32,779 nucleotides of DNA from DATLYH01 sp035575035 (GCA_035575035.1 DATLYH010000096.1:1-32779), one strand, 5' to 3'; numbered from the stretch's first letter, positions 23,836 to 32,594 are shown. Made by a program: numbers and translations. The notes: generated by a model not told the origin, from the letters alone.

Positions 23836-26532
23836 TCACGGCGCAGGAGCCGCCTCAGTCGATGCCCCCGGTTGGAGTTTGTCCGAAGGAATAGGCTCCT
23901 TCCAGACAAACAGGATAATGAACTCGGTCCGCGGCACTTGCTTGGCGACCTGGGTGCCAGGCGGTACTCCCTCTCGGGGAGTCCCCGGTGTCGTCCTTTC
24001 GGTCAACGGAGGGGCGGTCCCAGGGCCTAACCGGACGGCGCCCGGCCCCCCCAGGGCAGCCGGACCTGGTGCAGCTGGTCCTAGGGCAGCCGGCCCCCCG
24101 CCGAAGGGACCCATAAGACCGCGGCCTTCTCCGAATGGTCCTCCGCCAAATGTCCCCCCCAGCCCGGCGCTGCCGAAGGGGAGCGGCTGCCAGGCAGCGC
24201 GGCCGCCTCCGGCCAACCCGCCGCCGACCCCTTCCGGACCCGGTGCTCCGCCTTCGGGGCTGGCTGGAGGAGCGGCGGCATCGCGGCCCCCCTCACCGCC
24301 CAGGCCAAGGCCGAGCCCCTGCCCGCCCGTCAGCGCCGGCAGCACACTCCCGCTGATCATCTCAAAGTTGTAGGGGTCATACTGCTTGCTGACCCGGGCC
24401 TTGAACATCATGACATGGCTGACTCGCCCCTTAATGGGGTGAACGCGCTTCCCTCCTTCGGGAGGAGCGCCCTCGGTCGGCGCGGCCGCGCCGGTTGCTG
24501 GCGGAGCGGCCGGCGCGATGGCGGAAGCGGTCGGCGCGGCCGTCGCTGGCGGAGTCGGGCCGGCCCCTGGTGGGACCGCAGCAGGCGAGGTCGCGGGGGC
24601 GGTAGTCGCGGCCGCCCCGGTCGCGTCGGCTGGCGGGGGTCCAACCTGGGCTTCGCTCAGCCGGGCGAGATTCTCAACCAGGCTGTCGATCACGAAGCTA
24701 TCGGCATTCTTATGGTAGGTGAAACCGCGCAACTCCACCACCCAGCCAGGCCCCGTGGGCGGGCTGTTATGAGACCCGCGCGGTCGCAGGCTGCTGATCT
24801 CGGCTCCCATCCGCTTGTCGGTCACCAGCGTCCAGTAGCTGGACAGGTCGTCGGTATAGCGGCAATCGACGGCCTCGATGCTCAGCTGGACCAGGTCCCC
24901 GATCCCCTCGACCAGGTCGTAGCCGGTGCCCAGGCCGCTGCCCCCCTGGGCCAGCCGCTGGCGGTACTTCTCGTAGGCCCGCTTGGCCGCCGCCGTCCAG
25001 TAGAGTTCCTTGGCCTTGGGGTAAAGCAGATTGATGTCCTCTCCCTTGTCGTCGGGCCGGGGAAGGGCGTCGTTGACGAACTTCATCAACTCGACCCAGT
25101 TGAGGCGCTCATCCTGGCCGGCGATGACGCTCTTGACCGCCTCTTCCTCCTCGATGACCTTGCGCTGCTGGGCTTCGAACTGGCTCTTGTAGCCGTCGGC
25201 CTCCTTCTTGATCTTGTCACCCTCGGCGATGGCTTGCCGAACCGACTCCACATCGACGGCCCGGATCTCCAGGTTATAGCTGAGGGCCAGCCCGGCGATG
25301 CCAAAGAGGAGGGCGGCAGCGGAGGCGACAGCCCACGGCTTCTTGGCCCGGACCAGGCGCTCAACCCGGATCTCCGGCGGCAGCAGGTTGGTTTGCAGCC
25401 GCGTCTGTTGCAGCCCTTGCAAGGCCAGGCCGTAGGCCACCGCGAAGCTGAGGACGTTCTCGGTGAACTGCGGCGCCGTGATGACCTCGTCGCCGGCCAG
25501 CCGCTCCAGTTTCTGGAGTTTGCGGACCTCCAGCTGGAGCTTCTCGCTGAGGAAGCGCTGCAGTCCGGGCAGCCGGAAGGCGCCGCCCAGCCCCATCAGA
25601 TACTCGATCTGGGCATCGCGGTGGGTATTGGTGAAGTAGCCGAGCGAGCGCTGCACCTCGCCAACGAAGTCATTAAGCACCGGCTTGAGCGAGGCGAGAA
25701 TCTTCTTCAGGTCGGGGGACTTGGTAGCGTTGCGCTTGAGGTGTTCGGCCTTGGCGAAGGTCAGCTTGAGGTCCTTGGTGAGGACGCGGGTGAAGTTGTT
25801 GCCCCCCAGCGGGATGGGCCGCTGCCAGATGATCCGCTCGCCGTCGGTGATGACCAGGTTGGAGCTGTCGGCGCCGATGTCAAGAGCAACGACGCAACTC
25901 TTCTTGGCGCCGGCCGGCTTCGGGCCCGGCCGCCGCTCCTCGCTCCCCTCCTCCGAACTGGCCGGCGGTGCGGCATCGCCGACCCCCTTGCCCAGGAGGT
26001 CATAGGTGACGAAGTTGCACAAGGCCAACGGCGCCATCTGCACCACGTGCACCTCGACGTTGACGTCCTGGAAGTGCTGCAGGGCGCGGTTGATCATGTC
26101 CCGCTTCATGGCGAACAGGCCGATCTCGGTCTCCATGGCGAAACCGTCGGAGACCACGCCGGAGCCGATCTTCTGGTAGTCCCAGACAACCTCGTCGAGG
26201 TTGAACGGGATCTGCTGCTTCGCCTCGAAGCGGACGATGTCAACGATTTTTTTCTCCTCGACCGGGGGGAGCTTGACGAAGCGGGCCAGGCCGCTTTGCC
26301 CGGGCACGCTGATGCAGACGGTGTCCCCCTTGAGGCTGTTGCGCGACAGGAACTTCTCCAGTGCCTCGCGCGTCAACAGGTCGGGGTCGGCGTCGGGCTG
26401 ACTGAGAATCTTGGGATGCTCGACATAATCAAAGGCGGTGGCGGTGACTTGGCCGTCGATGAGGACCACGCGCAGGGCCTTGAGGGCGCACTGCCCGATG
26501 TCGATGCCCCACACGCCGGGTTGGTCTACCAT
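23836..26532 (-). CDS. pilM: PilM-PilN fusion, type IV pilus-like assembly protein
   Basis: An 898-aa protein from ATG 26532, with AGGAGA 9 nt upstream. Residues of about 5-370 are an actin-like PilM ATPase: GVWGIDIGQCALKALRV at the start, the second phosphate motif LDIGADSSNLVITDGE (about 217-232) and PIPLGGNNFTR, and LMGLGGAFRLPGL near 312. A hydrophobic segment (about 400-420), a coiled coil (about 428-470) and W-V-E-L-M-K-F-V-N-D-A-L-P (about 479-491) match PilN. The two genes, separate in classical pilus operons, are thus joined. The PilN part ends in a long Ala/Pro/Gly-rich section (about 635-860) and a hydrophobic TEFIILFVWKEP near the end. It would form the inner-membrane platform of a type IV pilus or a related secretion machine. 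It is first in a three-gene minus-strand cluster. Confidence 0.92.
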   Translation of the reverse strand: MVDQPGVWGIDIGQCALKALRVVLIDGQVTATAFDYVEHPKILSQPDADPDLLTREALEKFLSRNSLKGDTVCISVPGQSGLARFVKLPPVEEKKIVDIVRFEAKQQIPFNLDEVVWDYQKIGSGVVSDGFAMETEIGLFAMKRDMINRALQHFQDVNVEVHVVQMAPLALCNFVTYDLLGKGVGDAAPPASSEEGSEERRPGPKPAGAKKSCVVALDIGADSSNLVITDGERIIWQRPIPLGGNNFTRVLTKDLKLTFAKAEHLKRNATKSPDLKKILASLKPVLNDFVGEVQRSLGYFTNTHRDAQIEYLMGLGGAFRLPGLQRFLSEKLQLEVRKLQKLERLAGDEVITAPQFTENVLSFAVAYGLALQGLQQTRLQTNLLPPEIRVERLVRAKKPWAVASAAALLFGIAGLALSYNLEIRAVDVESVRQAIAEGDKIKKEADGYKSQFEAQQRKVIEEEEAVKSVIAGQDERLNWVELMKFVNDALPRPDDKGEDINLLYPKAKELYWTAAAKRAYEKYRQRLAQGGSGLGTGYDLVEGIGDLVQLSIEAVDCRYTDDLSSYWTLVTDKRMGAEISSLRPRGSHNSPPTGPGWVVELRGFTYHKNADSFVIDSLVENLARLSEAQVGPPPADATGAAATTAPATSPAAVPPGAGPTPPATAAPTASAIAPAAPPATGAAAPTEGAPPEGGKRVHPIKGRVSHVMMFKARVSKQYDPYNFEMISGSVLPALTGGQGLGLGLGGEGGRDAAAPPASPEGGAPGPEGVGGGLAGGGRAAWQPLPFGSAGLGGTFGGGPFGEGRGLMGPFGGGPAALGPAAPGPAALGGPGAVRLGPGTAPPLTERTTPGTPREGVPPGTQVAKQVPRTEFIILFVWKEPIPSDKLQPGASTEAAPAP

Positions 26533-26647
26533 GCTTTGCAATCTCCTGGAGGCCGTGAGGTGAGGGCGGCCCACCCCTGATAGAAAGCTCGAACCGCTCG
26601 GCCTTCTCGGTTCCGGTGAGAGGATTGGCGACGCAACTGCTTTCCTT

Positions 26648-26677
26648 ACCGTAACAGGCGATAAACGAACCTGTCAA
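26648..26677 (-). promoter_or_regulatory. Candidate sigma-70 promoter for pilM cluster
   Basis: On the minus strand, a consensus TTGACA (26677-26672) is followed after 18 nt by TACGGT (26653-26648). This is about 115 nt before the pilM ATG. The -35 is perfect and the -10 matches at the key T1, A2 and T6. It is correctly placed for a cluster preceded by an apparent transcript end. Confidence 0.4.
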
Positions 26678-26959
26678 GCGCGGCCCTGGCTGCCAGCCGG
26701 GGTCACGGCGGTGAGGGCGCTGCCGGGCCGTTCCCCTCCTCACTCTCCGCGGGGCGGAACGCAGCGGTGAAGAGGCGGGCTCAAGCGCAGCCTTCCAACC
26801 GCCTACCAGCGTAACGCTTTCTGGCACCAGGTCAACTAATGAATCGGTCTGTTTCTCCTTTATTTATAACCAGCGAGCCGCCCAGGCGTTGGCCGGAACT
26901 CAGGATTTAATGCCTGGTCCAGCGTCCTCGTTGTCGCTGGCCCCGTGAAGGTGACAGGG

Positions 26960-27009
26960 TGACAAGGTGACCAGGTGATCGGTCGGGCTGTCACCTGGTC
27001 ACCTGGTCA
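26960..27009. terminator. Long hairpin after PHP/DUF3604 gene
   Basis: TGACAAGGTGACCAGGTGA (26960-26978) pairs with TCACCTGGTCACCTGGTCA (26991-27009) at 18 of 19 positions around a 12-nt loop. GGTGACA words extend the left arm to 26948. It begins about 70 nt beyond the stop of the minus-strand gene at 27078, so it could end that transcript. The repeated AGGTGAC word suggests it is also a dispersed repeat. Confidence 0.6.
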
Positions 27010-27077
27010 TGACCCGGGGCGTCGTGGCGCTCCACCCCGGCCATCCCGGAGGGCACCATTGGGCCTAGGAGGTGGCG

Positions 27078-29984
27078 TTACGGCTTGTACGTGATCCACA
27101 TTGGCGAGCCCCAGGCAAGGTTGCCGTCGGCCTGCTCAACGCGGACGTAGTAGTAGTACGTCCCCGGCTTGACCTCCGCATCGGTGTAGCGCAGCTCCAC
27201 CTCTGCCTTCTTCGGCTCGGCGGTATAGACGTACTTCCCCTCGCGGATGACGTGGACCTTGGCCACCGGGGCGGTGCCGTGGACCTTGATTTGCAGCGTC
27301 GGCCGCTGCTTCGTCTCGAAGGCGTCACCCATCAGGTGATCGCCCGAGCGAACCTCCAGGAGGATGTTGTCGGTGGCGGCGTAGGTGTGCCGTTTCTTGA
27401 AGGCATCGATGATCCCCTGCCGCGAGACCTCCTCGACCAGCGGGACGGCATAACTCATGTGCGTGCTGATGTGGTCACTGGAACTCTGGAAGCCGAAGCG
27501 AATCCCCTTGTTCAGGGCGTTCCAGACGAAGCCGGCCGGCTCAAAGCCGCCGATCTGGGTGGCGGCGGTCGGCGCCCGCGGGGCGTTCGGCTCCTCGTAA
27601 TTGTGGCGGTGGCCCTGGTAGATCTCCACGATCGGCTCAACCACCGGGTCGTTGTCGCGCCAGTCGGTCCCCATGTTGGTAGCGCTGGTGTGGCTGGCAC
27701 AGATGCCGCCGAAGTGCTTCAAGTACGCGTACAGCAGTTTGGTGTCCGGCGTCCCCTTCTCGGGAGTGCCCGTCAGGTCGCCGCGCGGCAGCGGCCGAAT
27801 ACCCCGCCGCGGCAAGATCACGTTGCGGTGGCCGTTGGGGTACACCACGCTCCGCTCGTAGGTATAGGCGGCGATGAAGTGGGGCGGGTTGTGCATCAGG
27901 TCAGTGTACTTCTGGATCAGCCACCACATGTACTCGTGGCCGAAGCCGTTGTCATGGTCGCCGTCGCCCATCCAGTCGAGGGCGCCGGCGTCCAGGCCGT
28001 AGCGCCAGGCGTCCTCGAGCAGGCCGTCGCCGTCGCGGTGCGAGGTGTACTCGGTGTGGCGGTGGAACTCGCCGCGAAGCGGTCGCAGTTTCTTGCCGCC
28101 AATCTCGACCCGGTAGTTGCGCAGCCGGGCCACCTCGGCGGCCTCATTCGGATGCACCGGCGGCAGCTGGGCAGCCGGCACGGGGGAGTCGGCAATCAGT
28201 TCGGGCGCCTGGGCCGTGCCGCTGAAGCTCAGGATGGCGGCGAACAGGTCGTCCTGGTCGCGGTTTTGCGTCCGCTGTCGGCCGTCGCCGCTGTAGACCG
28301 CCAGGATTCCCTCGGCAAAGGGGACCAGCGCCGGCCGGTTGTCCATGAGGTTCTCAGAGCCGGGCAGGCGACGCGGCTCGGTCCAGCGCTTGCCGTCATA
28401 GCGCAAGGCGAAACTGTTCCACACCTCGCCGGCGCCGCTGGGCAGCGGGTGGTGCCGCACCAGCAGCCAGAGACCGCCCGACGGATCAACCGCCAGCCGC
28501 GGCACGCTCTTGTTGGCGTTCAGCCGAGTGGCCAGCGCCTTCTCCAGGTCGCCGGCCGGCTGCATCAGCTTGCCATCTGCCAGGCACTTCACCTTGACCG
28601 TCCGGTTAATGTACAGGGCGAAACCGGGGTTCTTCGCCAACGGCACCCGCTGGAATTGGGCCGTGGCGAAGTCCTTGCCCCATTGTTCATCCCCTTCCTC
28701 ATAGGCGATCCAGAGCCGGCCGGCGGCATCGCAGACGAGGTGCGGCCGGGCCTCGAACCGTGCCGAGGCCGCCACGGGGATCGTCTTCGTCTCCTTGCCG
28801 GTCTGGTGGAGCATCACGTCATAGTTGCCCTTGTCGTAGGTGTCCCAGGCGACATAGACGTTGCCCTTGGCATCGGCCGCGATGGCGGGGCTCCAGTCGT
28901 TGGCCTTGCTCGTTGAGATGACCCGCGGCTCCCTCGGCTTATCGTCGAGGGCGGTCAGCAGGATTTCGAAGTTGGCGTTCCGCCATCCCTGCCAGGCCAG
29001 CCACACGACGCCGTTCGCGTCGGTTGCCGCCACCACGTGGAAGTCGGAGCCGGGCGACCGGGTCAGGCGCACGACCTCGGACCACTGGCCCTTGCCGCCG
29101 TCCTTGCCGGGGGTGTAGCGGCGATAGAAGATCTCCCAATCGTGGTCCACCTGCTGAGCCCAGGCAACTACCACCCGTCCCTGGCCGTCCACCGCCACGG
29201 TCGGCCGCCAGACATCCAGGCCGGGTTCGGTCACGTCAATGGCCGGCTGCCAGACCTTGCCGTCGAAGCGCGTCAGCCGGATCTGGTCGCCGTGGCCGGT
29301 GGGCACCAGCTCGTCGAACTCGCGCGCGTAGACGCGCTCCAGGACCATCGGCCGGCCCGGTTGGTATTCAACGTAAGCCAGCCAGGCGGCGCCGTCGCGG
29401 TCGCGGGCCAGGACAGGGAAGTCATCCTCGGTGTCGCGGCCGGTCAGGCGGATGGCACCATCTTGTCGCTCGACACGGGCCTGCTCGTCGAGGAAGGTCC
29501 GGGGCGAGCCGACCGGCAGGTCCGCCGGCTTGAAGGCAAACTTGCCCTGCTTGGTTTCAAGGGTGACGGTCGCTGCAGCCGGGGCATCCAAAGTGACGCG
29601 CAGCAAGATGGGATCGACGACTTCCTTCTTTTTCTTCTTGGCCTCCTTCCCGAGGACTGAGCGGGCGGTGAAGCGGTTGCCCTCGGCCTTGGCGTTGGGT
29701 CCGCCGCGGAGCACGTCGATCTCGATTACCTTGCCTTGCGAGAGTTGGACCTGTCCGTCCCAGGCGGTCGGCTGCTTGTCCTTGAGGCCGAGGGCAACCT
29801 CCAGGCTGATCAGGTTGGCGGGCATGGGGATCGGTTTGCCTTCCGCCCGAACCCGCCGGGGCGGCTGGGCCGCCTGCTGGTTCGACTCGCCCCGCTCCGG
29901 GGGCCCCCAGACGGCCAACACCAGGACAAACACCAGCAGGGTCGTCAACCCCGCAACACCGCTGCGGACACGCGCTCGAGACAT
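27078..29984 (-). CDS. Exported PHP/DUF3604-type metal-dependent protein with N-terminal propeller
   Basis: A 968-aa protein; ATG 29984 has GGAGGGAC 6 nt upstream. A signal peptide or anchor spans about 11-27. A Lys-rich patch (KKKKK) lies near 114. Residues of about 190-600 hold repeated strands with D-x-x-G-x-x-W/V-A motifs (for example DRDGAAWLAYVEY, DANGVVWLAWQGW, DAKGNVYVAWDTY), typical of a beta-propeller. From about 635 a PHP-like domain follows: HRHTEYTSH (about 640-648), GDGDHDNG (about 675), a His in ICASHTSATN (about 763) and SSSDHISTH (about 838). These His/Asp sets match the metal ligands of the DUF3604/PHP family. A C-terminal beta domain closes it. It is probably extracytoplasmic. 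The substrate is unknown; phosphoester or polysaccharide-related hydrolysis is possible but not shown. No operon partner is visible. Confidence 0.88.
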   Translation of the reverse strand: MSRARVRSGVAGLTTLLVFVLVLAVWGPPERGESNQQAAQPPRRVRAEGKPIPMPANLISLEVALGLKDKQPTAWDGQVQLSQGKVIEIDVLRGGPNAKAEGNRFTARSVLGKEAKKKKKEVVDPILLRVTLDAPAAATVTLETKQGKFAFKPADLPVGSPRTFLDEQARVERQDGAIRLTGRDTEDDFPVLARDRDGAAWLAYVEYQPGRPMVLERVYAREFDELVPTGHGDQIRLTRFDGKVWQPAIDVTEPGLDVWRPTVAVDGQGRVVVAWAQQVDHDWEIFYRRYTPGKDGGKGQWSEVVRLTRSPGSDFHVVAATDANGVVWLAWQGWRNANFEILLTALDDKPREPRVISTSKANDWSPAIAADAKGNVYVAWDTYDKGNYDVMLHQTGKETKTIPVAASARFEARPHLVCDAAGRLWIAYEEGDEQWGKDFATAQFQRVPLAKNPGFALYINRTVKVKCLADGKLMQPAGDLEKALATRLNANKSVPRLAVDPSGGLWLLVRHHPLPSGAGEVWNSFALRYDGKRWTEPRRLPGSENLMDNRPALVPFAEGILAVYSGDGRQRTQNRDQDDLFAAILSFSGTAQAPELIADSPVPAAQLPPVHPNEAAEVARLRNYRVEIGGKKLRPLRGEFHRHTEYTSHRDGDGLLEDAWRYGLDAGALDWMGDGDHDNGFGHEYMWWLIQKYTDLMHNPPHFIAAYTYERSVVYPNGHRNVILPRRGIRPLPRGDLTGTPEKGTPDTKLLYAYLKHFGGICASHTSATNMGTDWRDNDPVVEPIVEIYQGHRHNYEEPNAPRAPTAATQIGGFEPAGFVWNALNKGIRFGFQSSSDHISTHMSYAVPLVEEVSRQGIIDAFKKRHTYAATDNILLEVRSGDHLMGDAFETKQRPTLQIKVHGTAPVAKVHVIREGKYVYTAEPKKAEVELRYTDAEVKPGTYYYYVRVEQADGNLAWGSPMWITYKP

Positions 29985-30406
29985 CGGAAAGTCCCTCCAC
30001 CGAGCGATGAACTGGGTCCAACCGACGAAGGTGCATGCTGCCGGCGGCTTGGCGTCAGGCTGCCGGCAGCGAAGCGGACTATCCTGTGTGATTCCCTATC
30101 ACTGGCATCGAGTATGAAATTGCCCCGGGGAAGTCCAGGTAGCAAAAATCCTGGTGAGAGGATGTGCAGATAGCAGAGCCGGAAGCGCCAGCGACCGGTC
30201 TGCGAGTCAGCGGCCAGGCTCCGGTTGGGCTCCAGGTTGGTGAGCATCGCGGCGAGGGCAGCGCGCCAACCTGGAGATGAACCAACCGATGGCCTCTTCT
30301 CTGGTTACGTTTGGTTACGTTCTTCGCCGACACGTCTCTTTCGGATAATTGCCCCGTCGCCGATGCTCCGGGCTCTGCTTGGTGGTAGCGGATCATGACG
30401 GAGGCA
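29985..30406. other. Intergenic stretch without a recognisable gene
   Basis: About 420 bp between the PHP/DUF3604 start and the left IS remnant. One perfect 9-bp inverted repeat (GCTGCCGGC 30038-30046, GCCGGCAGC 30062-30070) lies some 50 nt upstream of the minus-strand gene and could be in its 5' leader. A tandem GGTTACGTTTGGTTACGTT lies at about 30303-30321. Short open frames here lack ribosome sites and protein-like composition. Confidence 0.55.
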
Positions 30407-30569
30407 GCGGTAGCAGGATCAGCGCCGGGGGCAGGTGGAGCGGACGTTCGCCGGGCGGGGGAACTTCCGCCGCCTGGTCGTGGGTGAGGAACACTCCCTC
30501 AAGATGTATCGAGCGTTCGTTCACGTAGCCTGCCTCCTTATAACTCTGAGGCAGTTATGAAACTGCTTC
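30407..30569 (+). mobile_element. IS5-type transposase remnant, left (3' end only)
   Basis: Codons 30435-30560 encode the last 41 residues of an IS5-family DDE transposase: VERTFAGRGNFRRL, SLKMYRAF and VACLLITLRQL, then TGA. The VERTF region holds the E of the DDE triad. The frame is intact only this far: the codons just upstream are degenerate and include a TAG at 30411. The terminal sequence GAGGCAGTTATGAAAC (30549-30564) marks the element's end, with the boundary near 30569. A matching copy in opposite orientation is at 32620-32779. The rest of the element is lost. Confidence 0.85.
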
Positions 30570-30768
30570 ATGTATTGGTCACGATTCCTCCGCACGTTGA
30601 TACAATTCCGCACGCGCATCGTTGCCAGATGACGACCAAAGGGGGAGTGGTAAAGAGCGCGGCCATTTACGTGCGCTACCAGGTCTTTCCCAAAGAACTA
30701 CAGTATGCGGCATGGTTGGTCATCACGGAAAACTGGCGCGCCGCACGCAAAAGCCGCGGAGGAAGGCT

Positions 30769-31761
30769 CTATTGATGCTGGCTTTTCAGCTGAGAAAGCA
30801 TAAAGACCAAATTGTCATTCACAAAACAGGCTACCTGATTGCCTGGCACAGCTATTTGACGAAGGGACGAAAGAACCAATTTTCGCAGCGAAGGATAGTG
30901 GTGGACAATTTCTCGCAAAGCCATAGATATTGCTGCGATGGCCGGAATTACAACGGAAACTTTGGATTGCAATAGATCCATAATCCGCTTGGCAAACCGA
31001 GTTGCATCATTGCCCATCATGGGGATCGTTCGAATAACATCAACTGCCGTAATATCGTTTTCAACATCAACCGTGCTACACAGTAGATTGGCCAAATCTA
31101 TTATGCCGTCCGGATATCTTCGCTGATAACCTGAAAGTTTACTGGCCAACAGGCAATCGACGCGAACACGCACAATCAAATCGGGGTCCGTGCTCCGGGT
31201 AAGTAGGGTATAAAGGGTTTCCTCGCCTAGCGACTGATACGGCCAAAGGGCCAACACGGCGGTGCGACGGATTTGGCTCTCTCGATCTCGCGACAGCTCG
31301 ACGAGGCGAGGAATTACCCGATCGGCTGGTTCGCCAATTGCCTGCAAAGCCAACGCTGCCTGGAATCGAACCTGGGGATCAGCATCGTGGCATAGCATGT
31401 CGATTGCTTCAATTGCTTTCTCAGGACAGATTTGCTTCATGGCGTCCATGGCTGCTCGGGTGGCCTGACCACACATCCAGGGCTTGTTCCTACTGAGGTT
31501 CAATTGTATTTCATCCACCGTGGGTGTTATAGGGTTCCTTGCAATAAGCAGTACCAACGGCTTGATGGCTGGCTCAGCTGCCCGGCCTATCATCCCCAGA
31601 TAGCGAACAGCTTCTTCCAACAGATGTTCGTCGTTTACATTAGCTAGGATCTGGATCAAAGGAGGAACCAGTTCGTCGAGGCCGATTGTTTCTGAAGATG
31701 TTAAGAGATATCCTTGCCGCTCCAGAAAATCCTGGCATTTGCTCCTGAGGTCCGTTGTCAT
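30769..31761 (-). CDS. HEAT-repeat protein
   Basis: A 330-aa all-helical protein with HEAT/PBS-lyase type repeats. Examples are ELVPPLIQILANVNDEHLLEEAVRYLG (about 30-56), A-I-D-M-L-C-H-D-A-D-P-Q-V-R-F-Q-A-A-L-A-L (about 118-138) and VELSRDRESQIRRTAVLAL (about 152-170). ATG 31761 has GAAGG 7 nt upstream. There is no signal peptide or catalytic motif, so it is presumably cytoplasmic and protein-binding. Its base composition is visibly less GC-rich than the long genes to the left. It lies 3' of a YD-repeat fragment, the position where immunity genes sit in Rhs-type toxin loci, and HEAT-like proteins are among known immunity folds. That role is a guess from position only. Confidence 0.8.
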   Translation of the reverse strand: MTTDLRSKCQDFLERQGYLLTSSETIGLDELVPPLIQILANVNDEHLLEEAVRYLGMIGRAAEPAIKPLVLLIARNPITPTVDEIQLNLSRNKPWMCGQATRAAMDAMKQICPEKAIEAIDMLCHDADPQVRFQAALALQAIGEPADRVIPRLVELSRDRESQIRRTAVLALWPYQSLGEETLYTLLTRSTDPDLIVRVRVDCLLASKLSGYQRRYPDGIIDLANLLCSTVDVENDITAVDVIRTIPMMGNDATRFAKRIMDLLQSKVSVVIPAIAAISMALREIVHHYPSLRKLVLSSLRQIAVPGNQVACFVNDNLVFMLSQLKSQHQ

Positions 31762-31821
31762 GACAATGCCTTCGGGTCGTTAAGGTCACTAACGGTACGG
31801 CGAATTTAATGGCCTAACAGT

Positions 31822-32043
31822 CTAATCACCTGTGTCCAGAACCTCATCTCGGCAGTGTCGCCAAGTCGGGCAGCGGCGGTCAAGTACGTCGGAGGTGTAG
31901 CGCTCCTCGTGCAGGACGGTGCCGGCGGCGTCCTTGACCACCACCCGCACCAACCGGTTACGATAGTCCCAGGTGTATTCCGTCCGCTGGCCATCGCTGA
32001 ACCGTGTCTTGGTCAGAAGATTCCCTTCGTTGTCGCATGCATA
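31822..32043 (-). pseudogene. YD/Rhs-repeat gene fragment
   Basis: The frame encodes D-N-E-G-N-L-L-T-K-T, DGQRTEYTWDYRNRLVRV, a G-T-V-L-H-E-E-R-Y-T segment and DVLDRR. This is one and a half classic YD repeats (xYDxxGNL, then YxWDxxNRLV) at 31873-32043. Full Rhs/YD proteins have thousands of residues; only about 57 match here. The similarity stops after DRR, and the frame ends 17 residues later at 31822. The 5' side joins abruptly to the end of the neighbouring 182-aa gene in another frame. It has no start codon of its own within the match and is best read as a scrap of a polymorphic-toxin-type gene. Confidence 0.8.
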
Positions 32044-32045
32044 AA

Positions 32046-32594
32046 TCAGGCACTGCTCAACTTGGAAAACCCCAATGTAGATTTGCTTACTACAAGTTGG
32101 TGCCTGACCAACACCGGCTCTATAAGCTTCCATAACCCCGAAAATGTAAGCACAGAGGTTTTAATATCGATTCCCCGATACGGATGGGTACCCACGAAGC
32201 ATACTATATCCCACTGCCTTATGTTTCTTTCAAACCAGGCGAACGGATCACTAAAAAGAAGCCAACGGCGTATTCGCTTTGGAATACCGATCTCTGCAAC
32301 TGATCGTGAGTCTATGATGAAAACCATCATGTCAATCCAATTGACCGCCAACAGCAAATCGGCGGCGGATCGCGGAGAAGTTAGTGTAAACCGAAGGCAA
32401 TTGCCAATCTCCACCCATTCATGTCTTTCGCTCAAAAGGCCAACAACCTTATGCTGAAAAGGTGGTGGGGTAAAGTCAAACCCATAGATTTTGCGTTTGT
32501 CATCCGCAAGGGCGAAAAGGAGATCACCTTCTAAGGCGTATGAGCGCTCCAGATGAGCTTCTTTTGGCAAACGGAGGCCGATTTCTACAAGCAT
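32046..32594 (-). CDS. Unrecognised 182-aa protein, possible immunity-type gene
   Basis: I do not recognise this protein. ATG 32594 has a TAA in frame three codons upstream and no clear ribosome site, and it lies only 26 nt inside the right IS remnant. The sequence is soluble-looking, with alternating hydrophobic strands and many aromatics (for example W-I-D-M-M-V-F-I-I-D-S and PFAWFERNIRQWDIVCFVG). That would fit a small alpha/beta protein. Its stop at 32046 coincides with the start of the YD-repeat similarity, so its 3' end may have been created by a recombination junction. Less GC-rich composition matches the HEAT gene. An immunity protein or orphan cargo gene are both possible. Confidence 0.55.
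   Translation of the reverse strand: MLVEIGLRLPKEAHLERSYALEGDLLFALADDKRKIYGFDFTPPPFQHKVVGLLSERHEWVEIGNCLRFTLTSPRSAADLLLAVNWIDMMVFIIDSRSVAEIGIPKRIRRWLLFSDPFAWFERNIRQWDIVCFVGTHPYRGIDIKTSVLTFSGLWKLIEPVLVRHQLVVSKSTLGFSKLSSA

Larger units (their letters stand above)
26533..27077. other. Intergenic region upstream of pilM
   Basis: This 545-bp stretch separates the PHP/DUF3604 gene from pilM, both on the minus strand. It holds a strong hairpin (26960-27009) near the upstream gene's end, an AT-rich patch at about 26860-26880 and a TTGACA promoter candidate (26648-26677). No convincing gene is present. Confidence 0.7.

Noticed and set aside
24415..26580. 721-codon plus-strand open frame opposite pilM
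   Set aside because: The minus strand encodes an unmistakable PilM-PilN protein; the plus frame has no motifs and arises from codon bias in GC-rich DNA.
26429..26827. Minus-strand frame across the pilM start
   Set aside because: It overlaps the pilM N-terminus in another frame and covers the promoter candidate; Arg/Pro-rich shadow.
27072..28916. 614-codon plus-strand open frame opposite the PHP/DUF3604 gene
   Set aside because: Val/Leu/Gly/Arg-rich shadow of the true gene, with no ribosome site or domain.
30079..30396. 105-codon minus-strand frame upstream of the PHP/DUF3604 gene
   Set aside because: Composition is not protein-like, with no ribosome site and no similarity I recognise.
30557..30775. 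72-codon plus-strand frame starting inside the left IS end
   Set aside because: Its ATG is part of the IS terminus, it has no ribosome site, and it overlaps the HEAT gene's end. It could be chance.
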